Assembly (NCBI GenBank): GCA_039105265.1
Contig: JAPFFF010000006.1
Span: 6,324,001-6,388,000, forward strand
Direction of reading: 5' to 3'
Source of the DNA: Tritrichomonas musculus
Lineage: Eukaryota > Parabasalia > Tritrichomonadida > Tritrichomonadidae
Length of the DNA stretch: 64,000 bases
Positions within the stretch are counted from its first letter, which is position 1; every line of letters begins with the position of its first letter. The notes beneath the pieces were generated by a model, which saw nothing but the letters and a program-made list of their open reading frames with translations, had not been told where the DNA came from and made no database searches. Made by a program: the position numbers and the translations under genes. This document shows, in pieces, positions 45,682 to 55,892 of the stretch.

Positions 45682-45939
45682 TTAATTATGTAAATTGTTA
45701 TCATTAATAGGAAATTTGATTTTAATTTCATCTTGCTCTGCGAAATAATTTTCATTTAAATTAGGTAATAGAACATCATCATTATCATACTTTTTTCGGT
45801 TAGTGTATACACCATTAACATCATCCCAATAACGATTATCATAAAATTCTTCTTCATCATCATCATTAACATCATTATATTGATTCCAATCTTCTTCAGT
45901 CGCTGACAAGTCAGCTCCAGCTGACGCATCAGAATACAA
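45682..45939 (-). pseudogene. acidic ORF of element A, start unclear
   Basis: About 85 codons, rich in Asp, Glu, Asn and Tyr (NDDDEEEFYDNRYWDD). There is no ATG; the frame continues upstream through a second LPNLN segment. AAATTAGGTAATAGAA occurs at both 45757-45772 and 45964-45979, so the 5' part looks like a local duplication. A GC-rich micro-hairpin cluster (45903-45924) lies in frame and encodes SDASAGADLSAT. No family recognised. Confidence 0.35.
45903..45924. repeat. GC-rich micro-hairpins in the acidic ORF
   Basis: CTGAC-AA-GTCAG lies at 45903-45914 and TCAGCT-CC-AGCTGA at 45911-45924. The two overlapping hairpins are in frame with the surrounding ORF. Confidence 0.55.
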
Positions 45940-46049
45940 ATGATGAGAATCAGCTAGTATATTTAAATTAGGTAATAGAAAAAATTAAATTTGAAAAATT
46001 AATTTTTGAAAACTGAATTTTAAAATTGAATTCGAGTATGAGATTTCCC

Positions 46050-46180
46050 ATAGTCAGTTTTGACATTGGTTTTACAACTTGATTTTCAACATTTATTCTT
46101 GTGGTAGAATTCTACCAAATGATTTGACATTGGATTTACAGCTTGATTATCAACATTTATTCGAGCAGAGGATTTCCTCC
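46050..46180. repeat. imperfect ~70-bp tandem duplication
   Basis: GACATTGGTTTTACAACTTG at about 46059 recurs as GACATTGGATTTACAGCTTG about 65 bp later. Each is followed by TCAACATTTATTC. No reliable gene is seen between the KilA-N gene and the acidic ORF. Confidence 0.5.
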
Positions 46181-46257
46181 AGTCACATTCAGAATTTATG
46201 GGTACCGGAAAAATATCCAGAACCAGTTCAGCGATGCAAAAAAATAATTTAATTGAT

Positions 46258-47029
46258 TTAATCTTGAAATTCATTAAAATATGTTTCAATCAATTCATAC
46301 AAATCATCAATTATGTCACGTTCGATTATAATTGTATTTCCATTAATAATTGCCTCATCGTTATCAAAATTCTCTTTGACAATATTTTTAATATCATTAT
46401 TACAACTCATTGAAATCAGAAGGTTCTCTCTAAAGAACCAATTCTCGTTTGGATTATCATAATGTTGTCGAACTCTGTTAAAATAATCAATGAAAAACAA
46501 AGAATATATAATCACGCTCACGGTAATTTGGAACGACACGAGGAGTTAGATTGTCAATTTGGTTTTGTTTTTCATTGATTTGATTTTGTTTTTCATTAAT
46601 TTGATTTTGTTTTTCATTGAGTTGATTTTGTTTTTCATTGAGTTGATTTTGTAATTGAATTCGTTGTTGTTCAAAGTATGAATCGAGAAGTTTGAGAATA
46701 TAATATGAATACTTTGGTGAAGACCAAATAGCAATATGATTAACAAGTAAACGATTGACATAGTACCCTCTTAATCCAATTGGGAGATTTGAACGGTTTT
46801 CATATAAATTTTGCAAGGAGCATTTTTCTGCCTCTTGCATTTCTTTCAATAATTCTTTAGTTGAATCATTTTCAAACCATTTATTGGCGCGTTTATTTGA
46901 ATGACAAGCATCGATTATAGATTGCATTTGATAAAAGTCATCGGATTTTGAATGAATGATTCGAAGTTGTTCATTGTATTGTAAATATTCATATTCATCA
47001 TTAATTGGTTCAACAATTGTTGTGTTCAT
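46258..47029 (-). pseudogene. KilA-N domain protein with heptad-repeat linker, frameshifted
   Basis: It starts at ATG 47029. A KilA-N core is recognisable: NKRANKWFENDSTKELL, then LPIGLRGYYVNRLLVNHIAI and WSSPKYSYYILKLLDSYF. KilA-N is a DNA-binding domain common in large DNA viruses, phages and Mavericks. It is followed by about four repeats of the heptad NEKQNQI/L, a short coiled coil. After TPRVVPNYRERDY the first frame hits a stop at 46487. The next frame carries on with SLFFIDYFNRVRQHYDNP to 46258, so one frameshift near 46505 separates the N-terminal domain from the C-terminal domain. A role in regulation of the element is inferred from the domain. Confidence 0.75.
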
Positions 47030-47159
47030 TTTTTGAATAAGAAAAAAAATTAATAAAAAATTAAATTTGAAAAATTAATTTTAGAAAATTGATTTTGAAA
47101 AAATTGAAAATTGATTTTGAAAAAAATTTGATGGTATGGGAATTCCCATATCTTCATTT

Positions 47160-50100
47160 TCATTGAATAATGTAATCATTAGCAGTTAATCCTGTAACGA
47201 TAGGAGCACAAGATTGATTCTCGAGAACAATCATTTTTGTGTGTTGTCCAGTTAATGCGTTCTTGTTTATCGTGAGTTTGGACATTTGATTGCTTTGTAT
47301 TTGGAGATTGATATTCTTTCCTTGTTTGACATTTCCATTTGTTATTATATTCTGATAATCAGAATATTTAATATCATTCTTTTTGAGTAAAACACCTTTG
47401 AGTTTCATTGCTTTCACATTTTGATTTGAATTGAATATGGTATAGCATTTGGGGGCAAGAGCAATCATATTATCCCCAACTCGTTCAATTGCACAACCAA
47501 GAATCTTTTTTTCATCTTCGATTGTATTGATTTTTGGGTTTGGCATGAATTTGTAAACATGTTTGTCATAGAATTCTTTGTTTTTGATAACATAATCAAA
47601 TAATTGAGTTGGGGGTTCATTTGGGTTACCTGAAACAGCAACATAAAGACTATCGCTGTCACATTCAATAAAATGTAAACGTTCCATATCCAAGCATTTG
47701 TTCATAAAATCGTAATAGAATGTTAAATACCAGAATTTAGCATTATCAAGCGTCCAAAGTGATTCTTGTAAACAAGTTGTGCAATGATATGATTTAGGAG
47801 AATGTTGTATCATAAATGTATTGTCATTTAATTGAGCACCACCCATGTATGTTTGTGATATAATTGATTGGCAAGCCTTATTTGCATCACAAATTTTGAT
47901 TTTAGAGAACTTCTCAGTATTCATTCCATCACATCCATAAGAACCATTCATTGAGATTTTTAAAATTTTTCATTTCCCTTTGTTTTACCAGATATGATAT
48001 CTTGACGTTTTTTCATAAATTCGTTAACAAACTGGTTGAATCCAGTGTGACATTCATATTGTGAAACAGATTTGACATCATCGATTACCAATCCATGGTC
48101 AAGAAGGAACCAGAGGTAGTAATTTGAGAAAACCATGTATTCCCCATTTGTGTCAAGCAAATTTGTTAATTTACGTTCTTCCTTATCGATTGAATTTAAA
48201 TTGTTTAATTTCATGTAATTATACATGTATGAACCAATTGTTTCTTCATTATTTGTGATATTGATGTTTCGAAATACTGGTGGGAAATTAATGAAATAAT
48301 TGATTTTCGATTTAGGACATGATAGTTTCACAACAGCATAGAAAACATAATTTGGTTTATTTGAAAAACGTGATTTTGAAGTTATGAATTTCATACAACG
48401 TTCTCGAGATTGTTTATCCTTTGCTTCAATCCTTCGAATGAAAGCATCTGGCATGAACATGATTCCACCATGGTACTTAATAAATGGATGTGGATTTGAT
48501 GAAAATGATGAAGGATAAAGTGAATTTAAATCAATTCCAAGAATATGTGTTTGAACGTTTGAAGTTTCAACTCCGTTTTCAACGCTTCGCGTTTCATAAG
48601 AGATTACCTTGTTATTAATTCGGTCGCAGGCGGAGCCTGAGTCTGTAAAGCAGACATAACGGAATTTGTTGATATGAGTTTCTCCTTTAATGTTAACACG
48701 ATGCATTACATTTGATAATCCACCAGCAATTGCATTACGAATTGTATAATATTCATCTTCATTATTTATAAGAGTTGGAAGATGATGTAATTTACAATAT
48801 TTTTTTAATTGAATTCTTAATGCAGTTATTTTTGGGTCATCTCGTTTTCGAAGTTTATTACATTCAGCACAAGCCAACAAACAATTTGAAAATTCATGTC
48901 CAATTTCATTGTTAATTCTATCAAGAGTTGGTTTGTTTTTATATGTGAAATGTTCTTTACAAAGATGACATTTACCCTTGATTGGGTCATTGTAAAGTTT
49001 GAGAAATTCTTTGTAATCATTGAATGAAACACATTTTGAAAGGTCTCGTTTAACAGGATGTGACAAGTTGTAACGTTCATCTTGTTTGTAATAATTTTCA
49101 CATTTGAATTGCCACCATTTAGGGTTTTGCATGAATTCGTTGTATTTGTGTATAGGATTGTAATTTTCATGAGGATTGAAATCCTTGTATGCCAGAGCAT
49201 ATTTTATACAAGATACATTCTTAGATAATGATAGATTGGATATCAAATCAACTTTGTATTGAGCATTGAGTTGAATTAAATTGTCAATTGGTTTAATCAT
49301 CATTTCAACATCATTGTCATTATAAGCAAGCAAGTAATCCCAACGTGTTTTATAGTTTTTAGCATCTTCGAGATATATTTGGTAATCAGATTTAGATAAC
49401 TGTTAAAATCGTTGTATGAAAATGGTTCAGATTTAGATAATACTTCATTTTAATTATTTGAATTGATAGCTTCATATGGGAAAACACCTTTCACAGAATT
49501 AGTTTCACCACCAAAATCAATACCGAATTGTTTTAATGTACCTCCAGCAACAAATGATTGAGAATCAATGAATCGTAATTTTGTTGGAAGATGGTCTGAA
49601 ACGAGAATGAATTGTTTTAATGAAGATATTGTTCCAATTAATGAATTTGATTCAACATGCCAGTGCAAATGATTAAGATATTTCTTGAACAAATTAGAAT
49701 CAAATCTTGATGAATTAAATCCGAAAACAGTTATGGTATAAATATTTGTATCAATATCATAAATTTTATCAGCAGGGAGGAACGATTTGTCATATTTAAT
49801 TTTATCATTCAGTACTTCCATCGATTGTTCGAACAACCATGAAATCCATTCTGGAATAAACTCTTCAGACTCTCTTAATGAGAAATGTTTTGTAATTAAT
49901 CCTGAAGATAATTTAACACATGAAGCAACAGAAAGAGGTATCAAACGTGAATTGATTACAGTTGAATCAGAAATCGATTTGTTAATTGATTGTTCCATCG
50001 TTTCAAAATCGTATGTCATATAATAAATGTTAGGTTTCCATTCTAAATCGTATGCCAAACAATATTCATAAACTGGATTGTTTAAAATATGTGGACAGAA

Positions 50101-51930
50101 TGGAAGTGGTTCCTTGTTTGGAATAAAGTTCTTCTTGAAGACACCATCACAATGTTTGACATGAGATTCAAATCGATGTAGGTTTTCAGCTCCTCGATGA
50201 GTGTATGAATGACATTTTGGACAAATATGTATTTGAGTTAGTTTTTCAGCATCTTTAATGTACATGATATGAATAATTTGGTCTTTCGAAAAAAGTAATG
50301 CAGAATGAGTTGGATAAGATTTATCGAAAAACCATTGTTCGGATAAGTCATAATATGAAGAATTATCAGTTTTAGTAAATTCGTATATATTAATGTTGAG
50401 ATGATATTTCTTAGCCAATTCTTCCATTTGTTCCATTGTTACTCCTTTGAATTCATTGAGAATCTTTAATCCTTGTTTTGGAATTTTGGTGTTATATACA
50501 ATATTATGTTCTTTGAGAAGTATTTTTTTAGCAACCTTAGTTCGTTCCTTTATTTGATATTTCTTGGTATTAGCGAGTTTATATGTTTTAGATTCTTCAT
50601 CACGTTCACTCAAACAGATTGCTAAAAATCAATAGAAACATAATTTATCATCTTCATTGTCAGCAATAATGCATTCACGTCTTAAGAATTCTTGTGGTAA
50701 ATCTTTAATATGTCCGGTTACTTTTCGCATTCTCGAAACAGTAAATGAAATTGAACCAACAATTGTTAATTTAGTTGATGAAGTTGATGTTTCATATAAA
50801 TTGAGATTCGATTCAATATACATTTTAACATAATCAAGGTCATGTGATGATGATATTATTATAGGAATTGTAGATTGATAATTTTTCCAATTAATATTTC
50901 GTGCTTCATATTCGAAATGGTCCTTTTCTTCATTCTCCAAATCATGAACAGTAGTTTCAAATACACCAGATAATTGGAAATGAATTTTGAATGGTTTGAG
51001 TTCTCTATCAAATACTTGATGTAATGATTCGAAAATTTGATTTAATGATGAAATTTGATTGAAATAATAAATAACAATTGGTGAACCATTATATTCCTCT
51101 TTATCAACATAATCTTTATCATATTTGGTATAATAATCCCAAACCTCAACTGCTTTATCAAAATCATGTGGTTCATTAATCATAAGGTAATCATTGTGTT
51201 TTGATTTAAATTTGTTATTGAATTTATCAAGATATTCATATAATTCTTCGTTTTCAGGAATGTAATATTCAAGTAAATGGGATTTATCGTGAATTTCTTT
51301 TTGTTCAACTTTTTTGAGAGTTGGTTTGGATTCATTGATTAAACGAATTGCATTATCAACTGCTTCATTTGCACGTTTTATTGCATCTTCGATTTCATAA
51401 TGTCGTTTAATTTTATTTTGCTCTTGTTCAAAGTATTCAACATCAGATTCATTTGGTTGTTCATCATAAAATGATTCACGATTTGCAATATTATTGTTAT
51501 AATTTTGTTCATTTCGTTGATTCTGATATTATTGATTGATTTGAGATTGTTGTTCATTAAAATAGTGAATATCAGATTCATTTGGTTGTTCATCATCATA
51601 AAATGATTCACGTTTTGATATGTTTTCATAATTTCGTTCATAAGATTCATTTAATAATTGTTTGTGACGTTCTTGTTCATGAATAATGAAGTTATCAAGA
51701 CCTTCTTCAAATTCATTATCATCTTTGAAATCAGGATTAATTATTTCTTGAGGGTTATGTTGATTTAGATATGTATATAATGTTTTGATTTTTCGTAATT
51801 TAGCACCTCCTCAATATTGACGAGTATCTGCAATTTCAAGATTTTCATTAAGTCCTTGATTAATATTATTAATAGATTCAACAATATCGTTATTAGTAAA
51901 ATCAATAAATGAATTTTGGTTGAAAGCCAT
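47160..51930 (-). pseudogene. polB: protein-primed family B DNA polymerase with HNH-like domain (element A)
   Basis: It starts at ATG 51930. Motifs in order: exonuclease I (YDFETMEQ), exonuclease II (NSSRFDSNLF), exonuclease III region (LAYNDNDVEMM), an inserted HNH-like treble clef (CHLC, LDRINNEIGHEFSNC, LACAECN), motif A (GIDLNSLYPSS), motif B (SMNGSYG) and motif C (IECDSDSLYVAV). All core catalytic motifs remain, but the gene is broken: in-frame TGA at 51811-51813 and 50629-50631, TAA at 51529-51531 and 49450-49452, and frameshifts near 49400 and 47968. The long N-terminal region, rich in Asn, Gln and Glu, could hold the terminal-protein function, as in other protein-primed polymerases (inference). 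TGA at the end falls at a sensible C-terminus. A GC-rich insertion (48581-48655) lies in frame between the HNH-like domain and motif A. Confidence 0.8.
48581..48655. repeat. GC-rich micro-hairpins in frame inside the polymerase gene
   Basis: AACGC-TTC-GCGTT lies at 48581-48593 and GTCTG-TAAAG-CAGAC at 48641-48655. They fall in a segment before motif A that element B's polymerase lacks. Confidence 0.55.
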
Positions 51931-51960
51931 TTATTAAAAATAAAAATGTGGAAAAAAATT

Positions 51961-52451
51961 AGTTTGAAAAATTTAAAATTTTATAACTTGTTCTCAGAAT
52001 CTGTTCGGCACATAGTGCCTTAGGACAACTTTGTTGTCCGTTCTGGAGCCCTTATTTAAATTTTAAATCCCAAATTAACTTTGGAATAATTTATAAAATG
52101 AGGCCTTGTTCTACAACAAATTATAGAGGCTAATTAAAATTTAAACCCTATGGATAAGTTTTTCGTTAATTTTCAAAATGAGGTTTTGAGCTTGGTTCCT
52201 GGTATTGGGAGACCTAGAAAAATTATTCGACCCGCCACTCCGAACATTCTATTACTACTTATATTTGTATCATTTAAAAAATATAGATGTCATTTGAATG
52301 GGTATACTATGTGTTATACAAATAATATTTTACTTTTTGATGAAATCCTTCAATAACTTAAATATTAGACTTTTTATATCTATGAAACCAATCAACTAAA
52401 TCTGCATTTTTAGAAAAAACTGATCTTTGATTTGGGATGAGTAGTATATAG
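51961..52451. other. gap between elements A and B
   Basis: No gene is supported. A 68-codon ORF at 52150-52356 has no recognisable product. The micro-hairpins at 52007-52039 lie here. The DNA turns AT-rich again before the left repeat of element B, and nothing at 52381-52451 resembles the sequence flanking the other side of B. Confidence 0.5.
52007..52039. repeat. GC-rich micro-hairpin pair
   Basis: GGCAC-ATA-GTGCC lies at 52007-52019 and GGACAAC-TTT-GTTGTCC at 52023-52039 (7-bp arms). They are just upstream of the element A polymerase start, on the side away from the gene. Confidence 0.65.
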
Positions 52452-52820
52452 TTGTCATGATTCCTGGTCCAAGGCCCAGGACTCCTGACAACCCCCGTGA
52501 ATGCCTCCACCCCTGCCGAAACACCCTCTAAAACACCCGTTAGCGTGACTCCAACGACTACCTCTTACACGGCTCCCACACGACCAAACGCCCTCTAAAA
52601 CACCCGTTAGCGTGACTCCAACGACTGTCTTTCACACGGATCCACCATACCGAAACGACCCCAACCAACACTCATTACCACATCTCCAACGACTACCTCA
52701 TTCACGGCTCCCACACTGCCGAAACGCCCTCTAAAACACCCGTTAGCGTGACTCCGACTATGATACATCCTCAGTGGTACATCGTCAGTGGAGTGACGGC
52801 TTCGGAGGTCTATCATGACA
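52452..52820 (+). repeat. left inverted repeat of element B
   Basis: It begins TTGTCATGATTCCTGGTCC and ends ATCATGACA, so the repeat carries its own short inverted ends. The inside holds tandem copies, about 67 bp each, of a unit containing AACACCCGTTAGCGTGACTC and CAACGACTACCTC; one diverged copy is included. Confidence 0.85.
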
Positions 52821-52840
52821 TAATTTTTATCAACCATAAA
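52821..52840 (+). promoter_or_regulatory. start-proximal motif, gene at 52841
   Basis: TAATTTTTATC begins directly inside the left repeat and is followed by CAACCATAAAATG. This is the shared motif of elements B and C. Confidence 0.5.
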
Positions 52841-53176
52841 ATGGAGACCTATTACGAACACTATAACGACTTCGGTGATAGCCACCATGTCTGTAGCGAG
52901 TCAATGCCAAGTGATGTCAAACGTCTTCTATCATACGGTAAGCATACCTTCAGAACGAGAGACTACTTCTTCAGTCCTAGTGAACGAATGCTCTACAAGT
53001 TTAACCCAACATGGGAAGATTACTTTAGGGTCAAACCACGCAAGACAGGTCCTTCACTAGTATTCAGTGTGCAAACAGATGACAAGAAGTCCACCGCTAT
53101 CACCATCTCGGATAAGTTCCTTGAACGAACCCAATCGATGAACGCTTTAGAGATCCCACCCATGAGGTCTTCGTAA
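52841..53176 (+). CDS. small protein of unknown function next to the left repeat
   Basis: 111 residues, starting METYYEHYNDFGDSHH. The ATG at 52841 is chosen because the shared TTTTTA motif lies just upstream; the frame is open further up, but only through the inverted repeat. The sequence is charged with several aromatic residues (RDYFFSPSERMLYKFNP). There is no signal peptide, membrane segment or known motif. It is the first gene inside the repeat on the plus strand, upstream of the calcium-loop protein with a 69-bp gap. An element gene of unknown role. Confidence 0.55.
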   Translation: METYYEHYNDFGDSHHVCSESMPSDVKRLLSYGKHTFRTRDYFFSPSERMLYKFNPTWEDYFRVKPRKTGPSLVFSVQTDDKKSTAITISDKFLERTQSMNALEIPPMRSS

Positions 53177-53228
53177 ACAGGTTCTATTTTTGAGTCCTCG
53201 ATCACGATCTCGTTACCGACCTACCAAC

Positions 53229-53245
53229 TTTTTACTCGAAACCAA
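53229..53245 (+). promoter_or_regulatory. start-proximal motif, gene at 53246
   Basis: TTTTTACTCGAAACCAAATG leads directly into the ATG. Confidence 0.55.
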
Positions 53246-54394
53246 ATGACCTCGAAGGGTAAAACCGGAATGAAAGAACTGATGGACATTATCCTTGGGT
53301 TGAAACAAGACGTGAAGCGCATGAACAGCCTCATCTCTCCACAAGGTGCTCAAAGTTTGGTCGAGAAGCACAATCATTCGAATCCGAATAGTCGATGGGC
53401 CCTCAAGAAGCTTGATGTTAATGGACCTGCTGTTTTGAATAACATGCCTGATGTCAACAACGATAGTGTCCCTGATATAATCATCGTCGACAAGAACAAC
53501 AACCCAGTCTACGCGAACGGATACACAACAGTCCAATCCGACTGGCCAAACACTTTGGCATACCATTCAACATATCCCGACAAAGCATCTCGTGCTGAAT
53601 ATAAGCGACGACATGACGGTAAAGCCATCACGAAACGTGGCTTCATCAATGACACATTGGGTGTCACCTACTTTGACTACGATCGTGCACAACATCCTGA
53701 GCAAATCCGTCAAGTATGTACCGTCATCGGAACTAACCTTTCTCAGACTCCTCAATGGTACCAGAACGTATTGGAGAACCCCAAGAGCGGCTATCGAATG
53801 AAGAAGCCTCGTAAACAATCCGCTTACGAGATGTTCAACAAGTACGTCTTCACTGATGCCTTCAATGCTGCTATCGCTCAGATCGAAGATGTCCATCACA
53901 CCAACATTCCTGGGCAACATAAGATGGTCCTCCATTCGAAGTTATGCAGTAGTTACTGGAAGTCTCAGATCAAAGCCGCATTGAATCTCCCAGACGATAT
54001 TCCTGATGACCAATTCGACAAGATCAAGCGTAAGAAGAACTCACAACCCATCATCGAAAACCAAGTCTATGCATGCATGATTGCTCACAAAGACAACAGT
54101 AACACACATGCATACGATGTACTGTATTATCGTCTCATTAGGGATATATGCCAAGTCTTGAACCTTGAATTAACTCCCGCTCTACAACCACCTGCCAACT
54201 ACTCTGACCCTAATAGTCTTGATGGTCACTCAGCTTCGTTTACGGGACCATCCTCTTGGGCAACTCCATCATCAGTAGCATCTGCTTGGGCAGCTCCACA
54301 TTCATCACCTGAAGCCGTTCCTGTCGAACACGATCCTGCTGTTTGAGCAGCCCCACCACCACCAGAAGCCGATGAATATGCTTTCTTGGAGTAA
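53246..54394 (+). CDS. calcium-loop protein, candidate minor virion protein; in-frame TGA
   Basis: From ATG 53246 the frame reaches TGA at 54344-54346 (366 codons) and then stays open for 15 more codons to TAA at 54392-54394. Residues 69-77 are DVNNDSVPD, an Asp/Asn-rich calcium-loop pattern, followed by IIIVDKNNNPVYANGYT. My impression is that similar loops occur in minor virion proteins of Polinton-like and larger DNA viruses; that link is inference. The C-terminal tail repeats a short unit: SSWATP, SAWAAPHSSPEA, then V-TGA-AAPPPPEA. The repeat predicts Trp at the TGA. The gene sits between the small protein and the ATPase, all on the plus strand. Confidence 0.65.
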
Positions 54395-54420
54395 GCTGAT
54401 GAACCACCCACTAGACGATA

Positions 54421-54443
54421 CCTATTTTTATGGCACAGAAACC
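54421..54443 (+). promoter_or_regulatory. start-proximal motif, ATPase gene
   Basis: CCTATTTTTATGG is followed by CACAGAAACCATG. It decides the start at 54444 over an upstream in-frame ATG at 54372. Confidence 0.55.
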
Positions 54444-55295
54444 ATGAGTACATCTCTGTCAGACATCGTTAAAGACAAGGTCCATGAGGTGCTATCCACT
54501 AAGAAGAACGACATGAGTGGGGCCTTCATAGACAAGGTTCATCCAGAGATCAACGTTAGATACAACTCCGTTAACGTCATTGTCGGTAAGCAAGGTCAGG
54601 GGAAGACAGTCATCGCGTTGGAAGAGATCATCAAGATTGCATTAATGGATACTCATCATCTACTCGTCTACGTAACCAAAGATGGGAATGAAAGTGATCG
54701 ATCCTTCCTCGCCTTGAAATCACTAATAGAACCTCGTTTACCGATAATCACCATCAGTGAATCCTCTGCAGAAACAGTCATAGAGAAACTCATTAAAGCC
54801 AAGAACGAGTACTATGCCATCACGAACAACCATCTCGAAGACAAACTAGACGACCCCCAACTCAACATCACCCCAAACGAGATCCATGACCTCTTCGATA
54901 CCCTCCACATCGATGACTTCCATCGGAAGTACCTCCATACACTCGTCCTCTTTGATGACATCAGTAACAGCAAGCTCTTCACGAATGAGACATCGTACTT
55001 CTCTCAGTTACTCCGTCGTTGTCGACACACCAACATGACCTTCTTTCTATTGATTCAGGGATGGAAGGGTCTGAAGCCGCACATCAAGAACGAGATCTCC
55101 ACGTTGATGATATTCCCCTGTTTCAACAAACAACAACTGAGGTACATCTATAGTCAGTCCGCCTCGAATCTCTGTTTCGACGACTTCTACGAAAAATATG
55201 AGCAGATCATGTCGTTGAAGACCAACTATCCCGACTCCCATCCATATATGGTCATTCAGGTCGTTGACGGTGGCGAGACGTTCATTCAGGTATGA
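54444..55295 (+). CDS. FtsK/HerA-type DNA-packaging ATPase (element B)
   Basis: 283 residues. Walker A is GKQGQGKT (residues 48-55), Walker B is LVLFDD (about 167-172), and the conserved LLRRCRHTNMTFFLLIQGW segment follows. It aligns with the element A ATPase along its length, including the end, where the TGA at 55293-55295 falls close to A's TAA. Packaging ATPases of Mavericks, adenovirus-like and larger DNA viruses pump DNA into the capsid. The start at 54444 is chosen for the promoter-like motif just upstream. Its 3' end overlaps that of the convergent gene by 14 bp. No break is seen. Confidence 0.85.
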   Translation: MSTSLSDIVKDKVHEVLSTKKNDMSGAFIDKVHPEINVRYNSVNVIVGKQGQGKTVIALEEIIKIALMDTHHLLVYVTKDGNESDRSFLALKSLIEPRLPIITISESSAETVIEKLIKAKNEYYAITNNHLEDKLDDPQLNITPNEIHDLFDTLHIDDFHRKYLHTLVLFDDISNSKLFTNETSYFSQLLRRCRHTNMTFFLLIQGWKGLKPHIKNEISTLMIFPCFNKQQLRYIYSQSASNLCFDDFYEKYEQIMSLKTNYPDSHPYMVIQVVDGGETFIQV

Positions 55296-55629
55296 GTTGA
55301 TTGAAGTAGTCTTGTATCGACTGCAACGCCAACTTGATGTTTTTGATGTCGTCACTCATCTCGGATATCTCGTTCTCGATAGCCATGAATCTCTGTTCCG
55401 TCTCCGAGTCATCTTCTTTGGGTTTCGTCGCTTTCGGGGCTTTCTTGAGTGATAGCACATCTTTGATTCTCGTGACACGATATCCGTTGATGTGGTACAT
55501 CTTGTTGAGCTTGTGGGTGGTTAGCTTGTCCATCTCTTCTTGATGGGATTTGTACCATGAGTCGAAGTCGTTAGGGGTGTCGAACTCTTTGAGGTAGTGC
55601 GTGATGGGCTCAATTACTTTGACGTCCAT
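55282..55629 (-). CDS. small protein with C-terminal coiled coil
   Basis: 115 residues, starting MDVKVIEPITHYLKEF at ATG 55629. The shared TATTTTTG motif lies just upstream and supports this start over further open frame. The N-terminal half contains NDFDSWYKSHQEEMDK and LNKMYHINGYRVTRI. A Lys/Pro linker and a predicted coiled coil (RFMAIENEISEMSDDIKNIK) end the protein. It converges with the ATPase gene. Function unknown; the coiled coil suggests oligomerisation or a scaffold-like role (inference). Confidence 0.6.
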   Translation of the reverse strand: MDVKVIEPITHYLKEFDTPNDFDSWYKSHQEEMDKLTTHKLNKMYHINGYRVTRIKDVLSLKKAPKATKPKEDDSETEQRFMAIENEISEMSDDIKNIKLALQSIQDYFNQLIPE

Positions 55630-55652
55630 GTTTGAGTCAACACAAAAATAGG
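55630..55652 (-). promoter_or_regulatory. start-proximal motif, gene at 55629
   Basis: On the minus strand CCTATTTTTGTG is followed by TTGACTCAAACATG. Confidence 0.5.
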
Positions 55653-55755
55653 TAAACCTTATCGATCGATTCCGAAACAGATCAATCATTAACGAACTCA
55701 TTCAATCACCTCCGAAATGGGTGTGCCCGAAATGGGGCGGACCCGAAATCACCAC

Positions 55756-55892
55756 TTACTTTGGATGGATAAGACGGTTGCCGAGGCTTCGTTCATGAGC
55801 TATCCAGTCATCAATCGCTGAACGCCCATTCGTTTTGATGTAGTTGTCGACCTTGTTTGATATCGAGACTGCTCTATCACCAGCTATTCCAG
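55756..55892 (-). pseudogene. C-terminal remnant of an unidentified gene at a rearrangement junction
   Basis: In another frame than the polymerase, about 45 codons read GIAGDRAVSISNKVDNYIKT and end in GNRLIHPK and TAA at 55756. The polymerase frame stops (TGA then TAG) inside its start. The stretch after it (55714-55752) holds three copies of a CCCGAAAT-type repeat. The composition is coding-like, but there is no start and no recognised family. It probably marks a deletion that removed the polymerase palm and left the tail of another gene. Confidence 0.4.

Larger units (their letters stand above)
43300..51960. mobile_element. element A: decayed AT-rich Maverick/Polinton-like element
   Basis: The gene set is a packaging ATPase on the plus strand at the left, then minus-strand genes: an unknown split gene, an acidic ORF, a KilA-N protein, and a protein-primed family B DNA polymerase at the right end. 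ATPase left and polymerase right, facing each other, is the same layout as element B. Every recognisable gene is broken. I could not find terminal inverted repeats. The left boundary is placed where ATPase homology starts and is probably a truncation; the right boundary is just past the polymerase start. No capsid, protease or integrase gene is visible in A. Confidence 0.7.

Noticed and set aside
46086-46289. 67-codon minus-strand ORF after the KilA-N gene
   Set aside because: It lies across the imperfect tandem duplication, and its translation has no counterpart or motif.
52150-52356. 68-codon ORF between elements A and B
   Set aside because: It has an ATG and a slightly coding-like start, but no recognisable product, no start motif, and lies in AT-rich gap DNA.
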